A stretch of DNA of 64,000 nt from Alnus glutinosa (GCF_958979055.1 NC_084886.1:52931102-52995101); one strand, 5' to 3'; shown: positions 12,953-25,218, counted from the stretch's first letter. The notes: generated by a model not told the origin, from the letters alone. Made by a program: numbers and translations.

Positions 12953-13530
12953 TGCTTTTGAAAAATGATAATTAAGTCTATGAAGACTAGCTATTATGTA
13001 ATGGGAAGTGGGAACTCTCTTTGTATGTGTTGTAAAATGTTTTAGGAAAAATATAAAATCAATTTCGATGGTTTATCTGATTTGTAATTAGCTATATGTG
13101 GTATCAAAATAAACTCAGAAGTCCTTGAAGTATGCGAAAAGAACAATTTGCTCCTTACACTTGAATTCCGTCAACTAAATTAACAAATTCTAATAGTGCG
13201 ACCCGTTAGAGCCAATAACATTATGACACGGGTCCTATTTAAATCAGTGTCACACTAATAGAATTTGTTACTTTCCAAATTACAAGCTTTCTTTTCGAAG
13301 AAAGTGTTAATTCCTGTCATTTATTCATAGGTTAAACATAATTTGTGGGAAGCATCAAAATTTAATGGAGCATGATGTATCCCCAGACTTCATATTCAAG
13401 GTATGAAAATTCATTCTTCTTGTATCTAACTCTAGTAGAAGCGGTAAGGTGTATATTTTGCAAACTGATAATGACATAATCATAATCACATGAGTCTCAA
13501 AATTTACTACTGAATATGCGAGACCCACAT

Positions 13531-13750
13531 ATGAGTCTCATAAATACAATGGTAGATTTGCACTTTTTTTTATATGAAGATGGACAAAAGATGTCTAAGA
13601 GAATGAAAGCAAAAATTTCTCTTTGAATAATCCCCATCACATGAGTCCCACAAATGCAATAGTAGATTTGGCCCCTTCTATTATATGAAGATAGACAAAA
13701 GATATCTAAGAGAATGAAACCAAACATTTCACTTTGGATAATCCCCACTT
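13531..13750. repeat. Two-copy tandem repeat, 110-bp period
   Basis: ATGAGTCTCATAAATACAAT at 13531 recurs as ATGAGTCCCACAAATGCAAT at 13641. Both copies continue through GATTTG, a GAAGAT(G/A)GACAAAAGAT block and AATCCCCA. The copies differ at several positions, so the duplication is not very recent. An open frame on the minus strand covers both copies but is low-complexity and shows no domain. Confidence 0.75.
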
Positions 13751-13879
13751 ATATTTTTTCACATACTAGGTGGCAAACAATTTTTTCTATATGCTTTGTA
13801 CCCTCATAAAAGACCAGATATTTTTACTAGATAATAGAAGTTAATGCAATGCAATGCAGTAGCACATATTGATCACAAG

Positions 13880-14080
13880 CTTTAGCCCAAGGCACACGCT
13901 CCGCCATGTGTCTTGTGACGACGATGAGCTCGACGGAGCCATGGTCTCTTCCACCTCCGCCATTTGGAAAGCCTCTTCATCGCTCGTGGAGTTCAAGTTG
14001 CGGATCAACAAGGATTAAAAGAGCCGCGTCGTCCTTCCTAAGCCTTGATTTTCAGAGACTTCGTGTCAAGTAACTACACC
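13880..14080. other. GC-richer coding-like island, unrecognised
   Basis: About 200 bp stand out from the AT-rich surroundings in base composition. The frame through GACGACGATGAGCTC reads an acidic stretch followed by a serine/threonine-rich and basic segment, then stops. It may be a relic or captured piece of a host gene. I do not recognise the protein. Confidence 0.3.
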
Positions 14081-14116
14081 TCTTTTGCCGAATCGTCGAT
14101 CCCAACACTTTAATTA

Positions 14117-14762
14117 TGTGACATCCCACATCGCCTAGAAAAGAGGATGTGCTTATATGTATATTCACACCCTTCTTGACACAACGCGTTTAAAGTCGTG
14201 ATGACCATGAACCTATCAGAACGCCTCAGTTAAGCGTACGTGCTCATGCGAGAGTAGTACCAGGATTGGTAACCTCTTGGGAAGTCTAGTTCAAATGAGC
14301 CAAAAAAGGACAATATTATGTTTTTGGGGATTGGTTGTTACAAATGGTATCAGAACTGTTGCTTGGCCTAAGATGGGGGAGCTTGCACAAGCCCATGAGG
14401 GGGTCGCCAGTGGGAACATTAGGTTCCAAGAAGGGGTGATTGTGACATCCCATATCGTCTAAGAATGAGAATGTGCTTATATGTATATTCACACCATTCT
14501 AGACACAACGCATTTTAAAGTCGTGATGGCCACGAACCTATTAAAACTTTACAATTAAGCATGCTCATGCTGAGAGTACATAGTACTAGGATTGGTGACC
14601 TCTTGAAAAGTTTGGTTTGAATGAGCCATAAAGCGGACATTATTGTGTCGTTGAAAGTTAAGCATTCTCATGTGGGAGTACGTAGTACCAGGACGGATGA
14701 CCTCTTGAAAAATCTGGTTCGGGTGAGCCAAAAAACGGACAGTATTGTGTCGTTGGAGGTGA
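14117..14762 (+). mobile_element. Cassandra-type TRIM with 5S rRNA-like sequence
   Basis: LTR1 (14117-14342) starts TGTGACATCCCACATCG and ends TTACA. A primer-binding site TGGTATCAGAAC lies at 14345-14356. A purine-rich tract (CCAAGAAGGGG) precedes LTR2, which starts at 14441. LTR1 contains, at 14212-14286, a clear match to the 3' half of plant 5S rRNA, including AGTTAAGCG, AGAGTAGTACCAGGATTGG and ACCTCTTGGGAAGTC. A 5S-derived promoter region inside TRIM LTRs is the hallmark of Cassandra. LTR2 is diverged and carries the 5S-like part twice (14537-14612 and 14656-14713). The 3' end is not sharply defined. Confidence 0.85.
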
Positions 14763-15008
14763 ATCGTTATGCTCTACTCTCGATTTGTCAGTCACTCAAT
14801 TTGCGTGAGGGTTGAAGGAAGCCAATGAAGACGATTGTGAAGCTTCATAGACGAAAATGAGAAAGAAAGAAGACGTGTTGAAGAAAAGAAAAAGGGAGAA
14901 AGAGGAAGGAATTAAAATAAGGACACAAATGGAGGAAAAATACAAAATACATTTTCTTTACATTACCGGATGGAGATCGGAGAAGGGTTTTAAGGATTTA
15001 GTTATGGT

Positions 15009-15481
15009 CCGTTTGGCAACGAAAGAGAATAAGTTTTCTATCCGGGTTTTTTGTTGTCAAACCAGTTATTTGAAATCCAACCTGGTTTCAACCCAGAAAA
15101 AACCCAGGAATCAAGCTTTTTTCAAAAACTATCGGATTCATTCGTAGGTCCCATCTGGACTGACGCACGATACAATCATTCAACCCAAATAACAATTATT
15201 ATTTCAATCATTATTCAAATATAAAAAATCATTATTATTTCAATCATTATTCCACACTACTTTTAATAACACTAATCATTATACACAACTTTTCTATCTC
15301 CAATCATTTTCTACCATTATTCCACACTACTTTTTTCAATCTCAAAAATCTAACACCAAACACAGTTTCAAATATAATTTAAATTATACTCATCACCCAG
15401 ACACATTTTTTTTGCCTCGAAATTCTCAAATCAAATAAGAATTCAATTCTGATTTAAAAAATTCAACACTCAAACGAACCA
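15009..15481. mobile_element. hAT-like MITE candidate
   Basis: The left end reads GGTCCGTTTGGCAAC and the right end reads ACTCAAACGAACC, near-inverted copies of one another. Flanks TTAGTTAT and TTAGCCAT are compatible with an imperfect 8-bp duplication. The interior is AT-rich with several CAATCATTATT repeats. Such GTCCGTTTGG ends are common in plant hAT-type MITEs. There is no coding capacity. Confidence 0.5.
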
Positions 15482-15534
15482 TTAGCCATTTTAGCTAAGA
15501 GGCCGGGGAAAATGGGCCCCAATTGGGAGTCCAC

Positions 15535-17099
15535 CACTACAACAAAAAAAAAAAAAAAAACCCCAAATTATTGACCTTTTTTTCTAGACGGTTTTATATA
15601 TAAAAAAATTTTACAAACGGTTTTTTGAAAACCGTCCATTAAAAAAAAAAAAAATTACGACGGTTTTAACTAAATCGTCTGTAAAGTATTTTCAGACGGT
15701 TCTTATAAAAACGTCTGTAAATTTATAGACGGATTGTTCAAATCGTCTGGAATTGTAAATTTTCAGACAGTTTGAAAAAAAATGTCTGTGAATTTATAGA
15801 AGATTTCAATGAAACCGTCTAATTTATTTTTTTATTTTTTATTTTTCCCTATTGTCTTCTTTTCATGTCTGAACGGTTTTTAACCAAACCGTCTGTATTG
15901 TTCTAGACGGTTTGATTAAAACCATCTGGGAAAAATTTAAGAACGAGTCCTTTCTTGGTGCCACGGATCACACTCCTCAAACAATCCTAGCCATATAGAT
16001 AACATTGCCCATCGACGCTCCAAATTCATTCTCCCAAATTATTTCTTTTCTCTCAATTTTTTCAAGATTGAAAGAAACATAGATCGACCTAATTTCTTTT
16101 GATGCCTTTGGAGTCGTGGGGAATCACATACAAAGAGCAACCGAGTCGGCAGGTTCGACCCGATCATCGGCACAAAAGGGAACCCACGACGACGAAGCCG
16201 ATGAAGAAGAAGCCTTTCCCCCGTCGACTTTTGGCCAGAAAGTGACGACACGAAAGATTGGTAAGAAATAGCTCAAATTTCCTTTTGTTGCGTTCAACTT
16301 GTTGGTTGCGAGCTGCTTCGTACATGTTGGAGATGCAAGTAACCATGTTTGGCAGCGAGGGTTGAGAAAAATCGGAGCTTTTGGAAAAATCTACTGCCTT
16401 TGGAGTTGTGGGTCGTGGGTGTTGGTTGGGTCTCGGTCTCCGGTTCGGATGGTGTAGGGAGAGAGGGGTAGTGGGACCGCCGTGGGTGGCCCGACGTGGC
16501 TGCGATGGGGCTGGGTGGCCTGTTGATGGTGGCGATGGTGTCTGTTGGCGGTGGCAAGGATGAGGAATTGCGCGATCGGACCTCCAGGACGAAAATACAC
16601 TTATCATTATAATTAATGATATTAATTATATATATAAAGAAATAAATCGAGACAGTTTTAATTTTGGAAAGAAATGACTTCAAAAAAATAAAATAAAATA
16701 AAATTCTGGAAAGAAATAAATCGAGAAAGAAATTATTAATTGTGGATGGTTTTAGCAAAACCGTCTAGAATTAATTGTGGACAGTTTTACCAAAACCATA
16801 TAGAATTAATTGTGGATGGTTTTACCAAAATCGTCTAGAATCAAACTGTCCAGAATTAATTTTAGACGGTTTGAGAAAATCGTCTAGAATTGGTTCTGGA
16901 CGGTTTGTGCCAAACTGTCTAGAATTGCGGACGGTTTGACCCAAACCGTCCATAACCCGGATTAGTGACCCATTTTGCCGGACGGTTTGAAACTGTCCAA
17001 AAAAAATCGTCTGGACCTTTTATCAGACTGTTTTTTCCAATTTCAAGACAATTTGAAATTGTCCAAAATTCCTTTTTTTTTTTTTTTTTTTTTGTAGTG
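15535..17099. mobile_element. CACTA element, GACGGTTT family, copy 1
   Basis: It starts CACTACAACAAAAA and ends TTTTTGTAGTG, flanked by CAC on both sides (15532-15534, 17100-17102), a 3-bp target duplication. Both subterminal zones are filled with GACGGTTT / AAACCGTC motifs in direct and inverted orientation, as expected for transposase-binding repeats of CACTA elements. The core (about 15950-16600) is GC-rich and looks like host gene sequence. Open frames within the core overlap on both strands and show no transposase domain. The element is non-autonomous. Confidence 0.85.
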
Positions 17100-17183
17100 C
17101 ACATTCAAATCTACATCTTCTACTTACTAGCTATCCTACGCTATCAAATAAATTCTATATCTCTTCGGCGTGATATACATGAA

Positions 17184-17781
17184 GGATCCGGCTTCCATGC
17201 GGTAGTTTGGTGCTGTTGTGGAAAACGGTACTGTTTTCCACTTAAAAAAATTTGCAAAATTTTTAACAAATTTAAAAATTATAAAAATAATAATAATTAA
17301 AAACCAAAAATATTAAAACCAAAAAATACTTAAGGGGTGGCCGGACCACCCCCTTGGCCGATTTGGGGTGGACGAACCACCCCAGTCGGCTTTGGGGGTG
17401 GTTAGGCCACCCCCAAAAGGCCAAAAAACAAAACAAAAAAAAAAAGGTTAGGGGTTTGGGGTGGCCGGATCACCCCCAAAGACCTTCGTGGTGGCTCGGC
17501 CACCCCCAGATCGGCCGTATGGGGTGGTCAAAACCACCCTTAGGCCCTTGGGGGTGGCTCGGCCACCCCCAGATCGACCGTATGGGGTGGTCGAAACCAC
17601 CCCCAGGCCCTTGGGGGTGGTCCGACCACCCCTAAAAGGCCTAGAAACCAAAAAAAAAAAAAAAAAGGTTTGGGTTTTGGGGGTGGCTCGGCCACCCTCA
17701 AATCGGCTGTATGGGGTGGTCGAAACCACCCTCAGGCCCTTTGGGGTGGTCCGGCCAGCCCCCAAACCCCTAACTTTTTTT

Positions 17782-17820
<39 letters not shown>

Positions 17821-18124
17821 CCTTTTGGGGATGGCCGGACCACCCCCAAAGCCATCCACCCCAGATCGGCCAAGGGGGTGGCTTTTCCCTTGGCCAATAA
17901 TGGGGTGGCCGGCCACACCCTTGGGTAATGCCGGCCACCCCTCAAGCTTTTTTTTTATTTTAAATTTTGATTTTATTTTAATTACTATAATTTTTAAATT
18001 TATTAAAAAATTTGCAAATTTTTGTAAGTGGAAAAGAGTACCGTTTTGTGGAAAATGGTACCGTTTTTCACTATAGCACCCATGCGATAGTTTTAAAATT
18101 ACCGCATGCATGGAAGCTGGATCC
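17184..18124. mobile_element. Mutator-like foldback element with GGGGTGGCC arrays, copy 1
   Basis: The ends are inverted: GGATCCGGCTTCCATGCGG on the left, and the complement of GGATCCAGCTTCCATGC on the right. The similarity extends over about 130 bp, including GGAAAACGGTAC and AAATTTGCAAA blocks. Flanks ATACATGAA (17175-17183) and ATACATTAA (18125-18133) match at 8 of 9 positions, the length expected for Mutator-like elements. The core (about 17336-17945) is an array of GGGGTGGCCGGACCACCCC-type palindromes separated by A or T tracts. Open frames across it on both strands are by-products of the repeat. Confidence 0.7.
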
Positions 18125-18204
18125 ATACATTAAAGCCGCATTATTAGGAAAAAAAAAAAAACCTGCAAAGTCAAATTCTTTTGATTTGAAATAAAACATT
18201 AAAG

Positions 18205-18829
18205 AATTCCAATAGGTGAATATATAATATATATAATCTGATTTTTCTTATTCAGATATTTTTTATTAGATGACTAAGTTTGGCAATGATTAATGGGTCT
18301 CCCTGCATATGCATCCACCAAATTACGTAACTTAATTAAGAAGAGATTATTATAATTTTTTGCATCACTTAAAATTTGCAAGTCAATTTGTAATATGTAC
18401 TTCCTGTACTATACTCGAGCTATTAGTCCACTGTACTTCCGTCCAGAAAACGAAAAGTCAACTGTAAGTACAATACTAATCTAACTTATGTATCTTTACT
18501 TTTCTTTTTTCTTTTTTCTTTTTAATTAGTTTATCTATACTTAATTATCAAAGATCGAGTAATGCTACAGTACCTCACAGCCGCTCATATAGTAGATTTA
18601 CTCATTATGAAATTCAAGCACAATTGGTTCAATCAAAATAATGCATCACATCTCTGTAAATATGACGATTCATATATATATACCAGATAATGTTAAAGAC
18701 CTGAAATCATAATTTTTCATTTTTTAAAACTGCTTTGATGTGGTGAAAATTCTTATCATTTTCTTATCCAATTCTCTTAACGAATTTCGGGGAGAATGCT
18801 AGCCAGAGTAAAAATCAGTTGGCGATCGA

Positions 18830-18866
<37 letters not shown>

Positions 18867-18937
18867 AAGGGATCGAATTTAGCTTAGTGCAGTACACCCA
18901 TTAAATTTGATGCTTCTTCATTCACACACTGCTTTCT

Positions 18938-18972
<35 letters not shown>

Positions 18973-19421
18973 GAATAAAAATAAAAATAATTACCATTAT
19001 TGTAACGTGTCATTCTTCTTCGATCTTCAGTGAGGAGAATTCTGGAAAGACGTCAGAAAAATATTTAGAAATCCTAAAGATCATCAAGCAGTCTCATTTT
19101 GAGTATATGAATTTCTAGGAATATTCAAATATCATAGATTTGTGTAAGATGAATTTCATTAACACATGGTGGTGAAAAATGTGCATGAATCACGCTGTTT
19201 CTTAGTGCACTCACGTGTAATGACGTAAGACAAAAATTATTCTTTTATTATGACTTAATATGAATTTCACCCGCTACAATCTACATGACCTAGCCTATAA
19301 ATGTTTGGAAGGGTAGAACATAAAGTTTCATTATATCATTATATAGCTTAATTTCCACCAAGGAAAAGGGTCTCCTCGCATGCGCTAGCTCTTCTTCTCA
19401 CAATTAAAGGGAATTAAGAAA
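18205..19421 (+). other. Upstream region of FRO-B
   Basis: No gene is visible. The stretch contains a TA microsatellite (about 18833-18861), a CT microsatellite (about 18943-18968) and sequence shared with the upstream region of FRO-C. It serves as the unfilled reference for the insertions upstream of FRO-C. Confidence 0.6.
19213..19302 (+). promoter_or_regulatory. FRO-B core promoter: ACGT motif pair and TATA box
   Basis: ACGTGTAATGACGT at 19213-19226 and TATAAAT at 19296-19302 repeat the arrangement upstream of FRO-A and FRO-C. The TATA box lies 120 bp before the start codon. The 5' leader is nearly identical to that of FRO-A. Confidence 0.55.
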
Positions 19422-22400
19422 ATGAATTATATGATGATGAAGACAGTCTCAAGGATGACTTTCCTTGCTGTGTTTGTAGGGTGGCTCATGGTTTGGGTTT
19501 TCTTGCCAACAAAGATATACATGCAAGTATGGACTCCCGTGCTAAACAGCAAGCTCAATTCAACATACTTTGGAGTACAAGGTTGCCTTTCCATTAATTT
19601 CTCTAGTTAATTTATGTCTCTTTTATTTTTTGTTTCGGAGTACTGGGATTCTTTTCTTTATTTCTTAGAATTATACTAAAATCTAATTTCATCATTGTTC
19701 AGGGACAAATCTTCTGCTTTTTACATTTCCCATGATGTTCATAGCAGCTTTGGGCTGTGTTTATCTCCATGTTCAGAACAAATCAGAGAATATTAATAAG
19801 TCCAAAAGGTTACAATATGTATTGAAAATTGTCCAACTATTACTGAAATTTGACGCATATATATGGATAACAACAATTAATTAACAACTATTACTGACTT
19901 ATTGCTTGCAGTGTTGTTAGAAGCCATCGTTTGGGGTTTTGGAGACGCCCCGTGCTTGTGATGGCCCCTCTGGGAATCGTTACTGCAGTGGAGCTTGCCT
20001 TCGCAGCCATGTTTGTTTCACTCTTAATCTGGTCTCTATCCAATTACTTATATGTCAGCTTTGGTCACCTCCATATGCATAAAGCAGGCGAGAAAGTGTA
20101 TGTATATATAGGAATTAAGCTCTAGATATACCTCTCCATTTAATAAATTCATAAATTCCAACCTTAATTTTTAAGAGAATTGGGGTAATTGGCAGGTGGG
20201 AAGCAAAGTTTCGAAGTGTATCACTGAGACTCGGGTATGTTGGAAACATTTGCTGGGCATTTCTCTTCTTTCCCGTAACTCGAGGGTCTTCAATATTGCC
20301 TCTGGTTGGGCTCACATCGGAGTCTAGCATCAAGTACCATATCTGGCTCGGTCATCTTTCAATGATTCTTTTTGCCGCACATACTATAGGTTTCATCATC
20401 TACTGGGCTATAACTCATCAAATGGCTCAGGTACATTAATTGTCTTTGAAGTAATTATTTAAGAACTTAATCGTCATTATCATGTCTTTTAAGTCGCTAC
20501 TTGTGTTTCGTAAGATATAGATACATATCTTTTGTCATGCATGTGCTTGTCTCTCTTTGTTTTCTTTTTCTTTTTTTGTAAGTATCTCTTTGTTTTCTGG
20601 AATAGAGATTATGTTGTCCTTCTTGTTTGACAGCGGGGAGGGACGTGATGGTAGGCTATAAGATTCCCTTGTTGCTTTCCCTTGTTCATCCTTTTCTTTT
20701 AGAAGGGAAAGAACCGGACAAGGAGCGTATATATATATATGATATCTATCGCACATTAGAAGCTATATATCCTTCATTAGAGTTCAATCGTTAGATGGAA
20801 GACATGCATCCTGAAATTTCGGATTTAGAGTACCCCAATTAAGAATTAGCTCAATTTACCAAGCAAATAGTTATCAAATTGATCACCACAATCAAAATTA
20901 TAAGCATAAAATAAACCAGCACACATATTTGATGACAAATAGGAAACCTTTTTGAAACTCTTTAACAAGTAAAGAGAAATTAATTATATACATACATACT
21001 CCAAAGTGCTCACTCTCAGGTGTGGCAATAAAAATCACTATTAGATACTACATATACTTTCATTTGTTATTTGGTACAATGATGATTGAAGTGAACACTC
21101 GAGAGTATGTCTAACACTTCTCAAAAGTAAAACCACTTTAGGAACTAACCAATTCCAAAGGCATCAACTATAGAAAACTTAGGTTACAAATTATTCTTGC
21201 ATACAGAACATTTGTACCACTATAAACCCAATTGCAACCCTGATAAACAATGCCTTTACCTCCAACTACGTACAGTGGTTGTAGAACCTTTGGCCTTTTT
21301 CTATATGGATCACTGTCACAAATTAACCTCGTCCACTTCAAGACCGAAACTCTAGTGGTTGCAGATTATTATGTGGTTTGAAAGGCTAAGAAATCTAAGA
21401 AAATGTTTTAATTTGTTTAGACTCAAGAGCAGGAAAAACCTTTCAAAAACAACTGAAAAGCTATCTTTCTTCACCTATGGAAGTCGTGATATGAGATGTT
21501 TAAATACAAAAGTGAAAAATCAAGGTTTTAGGTCGAAGTCGGTGAAAAATAAACATATGGGGGCTTGGCTCGGTCGATCGAGTCATACGAGCAATTCAAA
21601 GTTCAAACTTTGGTGGTTGCATGCTATTATGTAGTTTGAAAGGCTAAGAAATCTAAGATAAGGTTTTAATTTGTTTAGGCTAAAAAGTTGTCTCTCTTCA
21701 CCTTTGAAAGTCGTGAAATGAGATGTTTAAATACAGAAGTGAAAAATCAAGATTTTAGGTCAAAGCAGGTGAAAAATAAAACTTCTTGCGACTGGGCTCA
21801 GTTAATCGAGTCATACGAGCCCTTCACAACTTTCATTTTTTATGCCGATTCATCCGCTACGTACTCGATCTTGACCCAACCCTAAACCTAATGATAACAA
21901 CCAAATATGTTTAGGCACTGATCGAATTTGCCAACTAAAATCCTAACATATCAAATTTCTCAAATATAATTATTTTTTAGATATAACATTAACTAAATAA
22001 TGATTATTTAATAATAACTATTAGATTGTAATTATTTAATCTTTACCGTTATATCAAAGTTGATATGGCCTTAAAAGTTTACTTTAGTTATGCTCTAGTA
22101 AATCCAATCACTAGATCTAATTACATGAAAAGCATCCTCTGGTTTAGACCAAACAACCATATCGAATAATCCTAACCTTCATCAAGGTGCTTCACACCGT
22201 ACTAGAGTATACAAACAAGTGCATACATCCAAACATTACTTTAAAACAAATGTTTGAAATTGGTTGGGCATTTTAAATGCTAATTTTAACTTTATCTTTT
22301 TTGCATGTAGGACTTTCTTCATTTAATGCGTTTTAATACATTCCATTTAAAACAATCACAAACAACAAAATAAATATATACATATTTGAAAATTCTTTAA

Positions 22401-24222
22401 CTTTAAGGGCATATGAGTGAATGCCTATGCCTCCACGCCCACAAGGGAATGCTTATGAGCGTACGTGCATGTGGCTTTTGTTGCATATTTATAAACGGGG
22501 TTTTGACAATTATAATACAGATGCTTGAGTGGAGCCAAGATTGGGTGTCAAATGTAGCTGGAGAGATTGCAATTTTATTTGCATTGGCTATGTGGGTGAC
22601 AAGCATTCCACGCGTTAGGCGAAAGATGTTTGAGCTTTTCCTCTATACCCACCATCTCTACACACTCTATATCTTCTTCTATGTGTTGCATGTTGGTGTA
22701 GCCTACTTTTGTATGATCCTTCCTGGGATCTTCCTTTTCCTTGTCGATCGATTCATAAGGTTCCTACAGTCCAGAGAAAGCGCTAGGTTGCTGTCTGCAC
22801 GCCTTTTACCATGTGACACTGTTGAGCTAAGCTTCTCTAAGAGCCCAGGTAAAACACTAACAATTAATATATCTTTTTCCTTTTTTTGAATTTAACATGC
22901 ATGCATGCATGCAATTTTGTATCACAGGATTGAATTACAATCCCACAAGTATCATGTTTATTAACGTGCCGAGCATTTCCAAGCTTCAGTGGCACCCTTT
23001 TACAGTGATATCCAACTGCAATATGGAGGCAGATAAGCTCAGCATTGTCATCAAGCGCGGGGGAAATTGGTCTCAAAAGCTTTTCCAACAATTCTCTTCT
23101 TCTGTGGAACATGTCAAAGTTTCTGTCGAAGGACCTTATGGTCCTACTTCGTCTCATCTTCTGAGGTCAGTTAAATCTATTTACGGTCAACTTTGAATTG
23201 CATGCTTAATTTCTCGTTTAATTAATCCAATTGGTGTTTGTGATCTGCATGGCAGAAGGCATGAGTCCCTGGTGATGGTGAGTGGAGGCAGTGGGATTAC
23301 TCCTTTCATCTCCTTAATTCGCGAGATCATTTTCCAAAGCCAAAATGCAAACTTAAACACGATCCCACGAGTTCTCCTCATTTGTGCCTTCAAGAACTCG
23401 ATGGATCTCACCACGCTAGACCTATTGCTTCCTATCTCTGGCACACCCATACAAATTTCCACAAGAGTGCAGTTACAAATAGAAGCGTATGTGACTAGAG
23501 AGAATGAGCAACCCGCGGCAGACGCCCAAAAGCTCATCCAAACCATATGGTTTAAGCCAAACCCATCAGACTCGCCCATTTCTCCAACTCTAGGGCCGAA
23601 CAACTGGCTATGGCTTGGCGCAATAATCTCATCCTCATTTGTCATGTTCCTTCTCTTTTTGGGTATTGTCACACGTTACTACATTTACCCTATTAGTGAA
23701 GAAAACACCAGTAACACCAGTACTGGGACTTACAATTTCTCCCTCAGCTCTCTTTGGGACATGTTTTTAGTCAGTTGCTGCATCTTAGTAGCTTCTAGTG
23801 CAATCTTCCTTTGGTGCAAGAAACAAAACTTCATGGAAGGGAAGCAAACCCAAAAGATGGAAGTGCCAACCCCAAGAACTTCACCAGGGTCTTGGTTTTA
23901 TGAGGCGGATAGCGAGCTTGAAAGCCTTCCCCATCAGTTACTTGTTCAAGCCACCAAGGTGCATTTTGGTGCAAGGCCTAATCTTAAGAGTAAGTAAATT
24001 AATTAACACCCAAAAACGTGATTCGTATATATGCTTATAATATTAGAAAAGTTAAGTTATTGTCTGTTGGTTGACATTGCAGAAATTCTTTTAGGGTGGG
24101 AAGGATCAGATATTGGAGTCGTAGTCTGTGGGCCAAGGAAGATGCGACATGAGGTTGCTGAAATTTGTTCAACTAGTTTGGCAAAAAATTTGCACTTGGA
24201 GTCCATCAGCTTTAATTGGTGA
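19422..24222 (+). CDS. FRO2-like: FRO-B, ferric reduction oxidase (FRO2-like), 8 exons
   Basis: Same predicted NADPH:ferric-chelate reductase activity as FRO-A. Exons: 19422-19581, 19703-19808, 19912-20097, 20196-20430, 22521-22848, 22928-23165, 23259-23989, 24083-24222; all introns are GT-AG and the product is 707 residues. The NADPH motif GGSGITP is at about 427-433, the FAD motif HPFT at about 361-364, and the four heme histidines of FRO-A are kept. A 9-bp duplication in exon 7 adds three residues (ENTSNTSTG), placed just after the predicted membrane segment that ends ITRYYIYP. The intron 6 acceptor is a CAGAAG (NAGNAG) pair, so a variant with one extra Arg at the FAD/NADPH domain junction is possible. 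Intron 4 is 2090 bp. No disabling change is seen. Confidence 0.92.
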
Positions 24223-25218
24223 TGCTTTTGAAAAAAAAGTGATAATTGTGTCTGTTAAGACTATTAAGTAATGGGAAGTGGGAACTCGATCTCTTTGTAT
24301 GTGTTGTAAAATGTTTTGGGAAAAATAGAAAATCTTTTGTAAATGTTTGGTTCTGTTTTGTACTCGTAGGGGGTGTATTTAGTTTCTGCTGTTTGTCTTT
24401 GTTGGAGTGTTGTTTTGCTGGTTGTGCAGCTGTTGCTGCCTGTAGTGTTGTTTTCCTTGTTGCTGGGTTGGGTTTGTGTTTCGGGTGTTTATTGGACTGA
24501 ATTTATTTCTATTGAGTTTTTCTATTGGTTTGCAATTAGCTGCATATAGTATTAAAAGGAACCCAGAGGTCCCTCATGTATTCCAAAAGAACAATTTACA
24601 CTTTACTGTTAAATGCTGTCAACTTAATTAATAAATTCTGATAACGTGACACATTAGAGCTAATAAAATTATAACACGTGTCATATTTAAGTCAGTATCA
24701 TACTAATAAAATTTATTAATTCAATAAATAAAATTTGACTATAGGGTGTAAATTGTTCTTTTGACATAAATCATGAACCTCTGAATTCATTTTAACACCA
24801 CCTTAAGCTAATTGCAAATTAAATCATGTAAACGTTGACTACTTTTAATTTTTTTTTTTACCCAAATGTTTATATCCTATTTGTATTATACTGCAGTGCA
24901 ATCTATCTAATGTGAAATTTCCATATAACCATGATATATACTTTTTCCTTTATAGACATTCAAAATCATAGGTTCAGTCAATTTCAGATTGTTATTGATT
25001 CAATTCATTCACTGCTCTACAGCAAAAGTTTTACCCTCGCCTATATATCCAGTTAATTTGCATGAGGTATAACTAATTGCTAATTAACCAAAAAGAGTCA
25101 AGTAAATTTTGAGGCACAAAACATGTAAACAGCACAGTTGCCAGCTCCTCTGTATAGAAAAACCAGAATTTTTAATTTACCACTTGTAAATTTTAAATTA
25201 TGCTTAAATTATTTCCAG
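24223..25218 (+). other. FRO-B 3' region with a 190-bp T/G-rich insertion
   Basis: The sequence matches the FRO-C downstream region except for about 24335-24520, a T/G-rich insert absent from C and A. The open frame through this insert (24246-24500) is cysteine- and valine-rich low-complexity sequence, and I do not regard it as a gene. The match to C ends abruptly at 25218. Confidence 0.5.

Larger units (their letters stand above)
1..13270 (+). repeat. Tandem duplication unit A (FRO-A with flanks)
   Basis: This segment aligns with units B (18205-25218) and C (28710-39748) through the promoter, all exons, all introns and about 320 bp past the stop codon. Similarity is lost after about 13270, where B and C continue to match each other. 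It is interrupted in intron 4 by insertions that B and C lack. A is therefore the most diverged of the three close copies. The left end of the unit lies outside the window. Confidence 0.85.
18205..25218 (+). repeat. Tandem duplication unit B (FRO-B with flanks)
   Basis: Unit B matches unit C from AATTCCAATAGG (18205 versus 28710) to ATTATTTCCAG (25218 versus 39748). The match covers about 1.2 kb of upstream sequence, the whole gene and about 1 kb of downstream sequence. B lacks the CACTA pair, Mutator-like element and SINE found upstream of FRO-C, so it provides empty sites for those insertions. Its right end is joined directly to a truncated gypsy element. Confidence 0.9.

Noticed and set aside
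13531..13750. CRISPR-like array
   Set aside because: Only two diverged 110-bp copies in direct tandem without spacers, in a plant genome.
14212..14713. 5S rRNA gene
   Set aside because: Only the 3' half of 5S is matched, diverged, and it sits within LTRs of a Cassandra TRIM with a primer-binding site, so it is element sequence.
16164..16758. Overlapping open frames of 147-154 codons on the minus strand inside the CACTA core
   Set aside because: They overlap in different frames, are Pro/Ser-rich with no domain, and lie in a GC-rich captured-looking segment with no supporting splice or start context.
17354..18194. Several open frames of 60-119 codons rich in Gly, Trp, Pro and Lys
   Set aside because: They read the GGGGTGGCC palindrome array and homopolymer tracts on both strands, so their composition comes from the repeat.
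24246..24500. 84-codon Cys/Val-rich open frame after FRO-B
   Set aside because: It lies in the FRO-B 3' region and a T/G-rich insert absent from the paralogs, with no domain.
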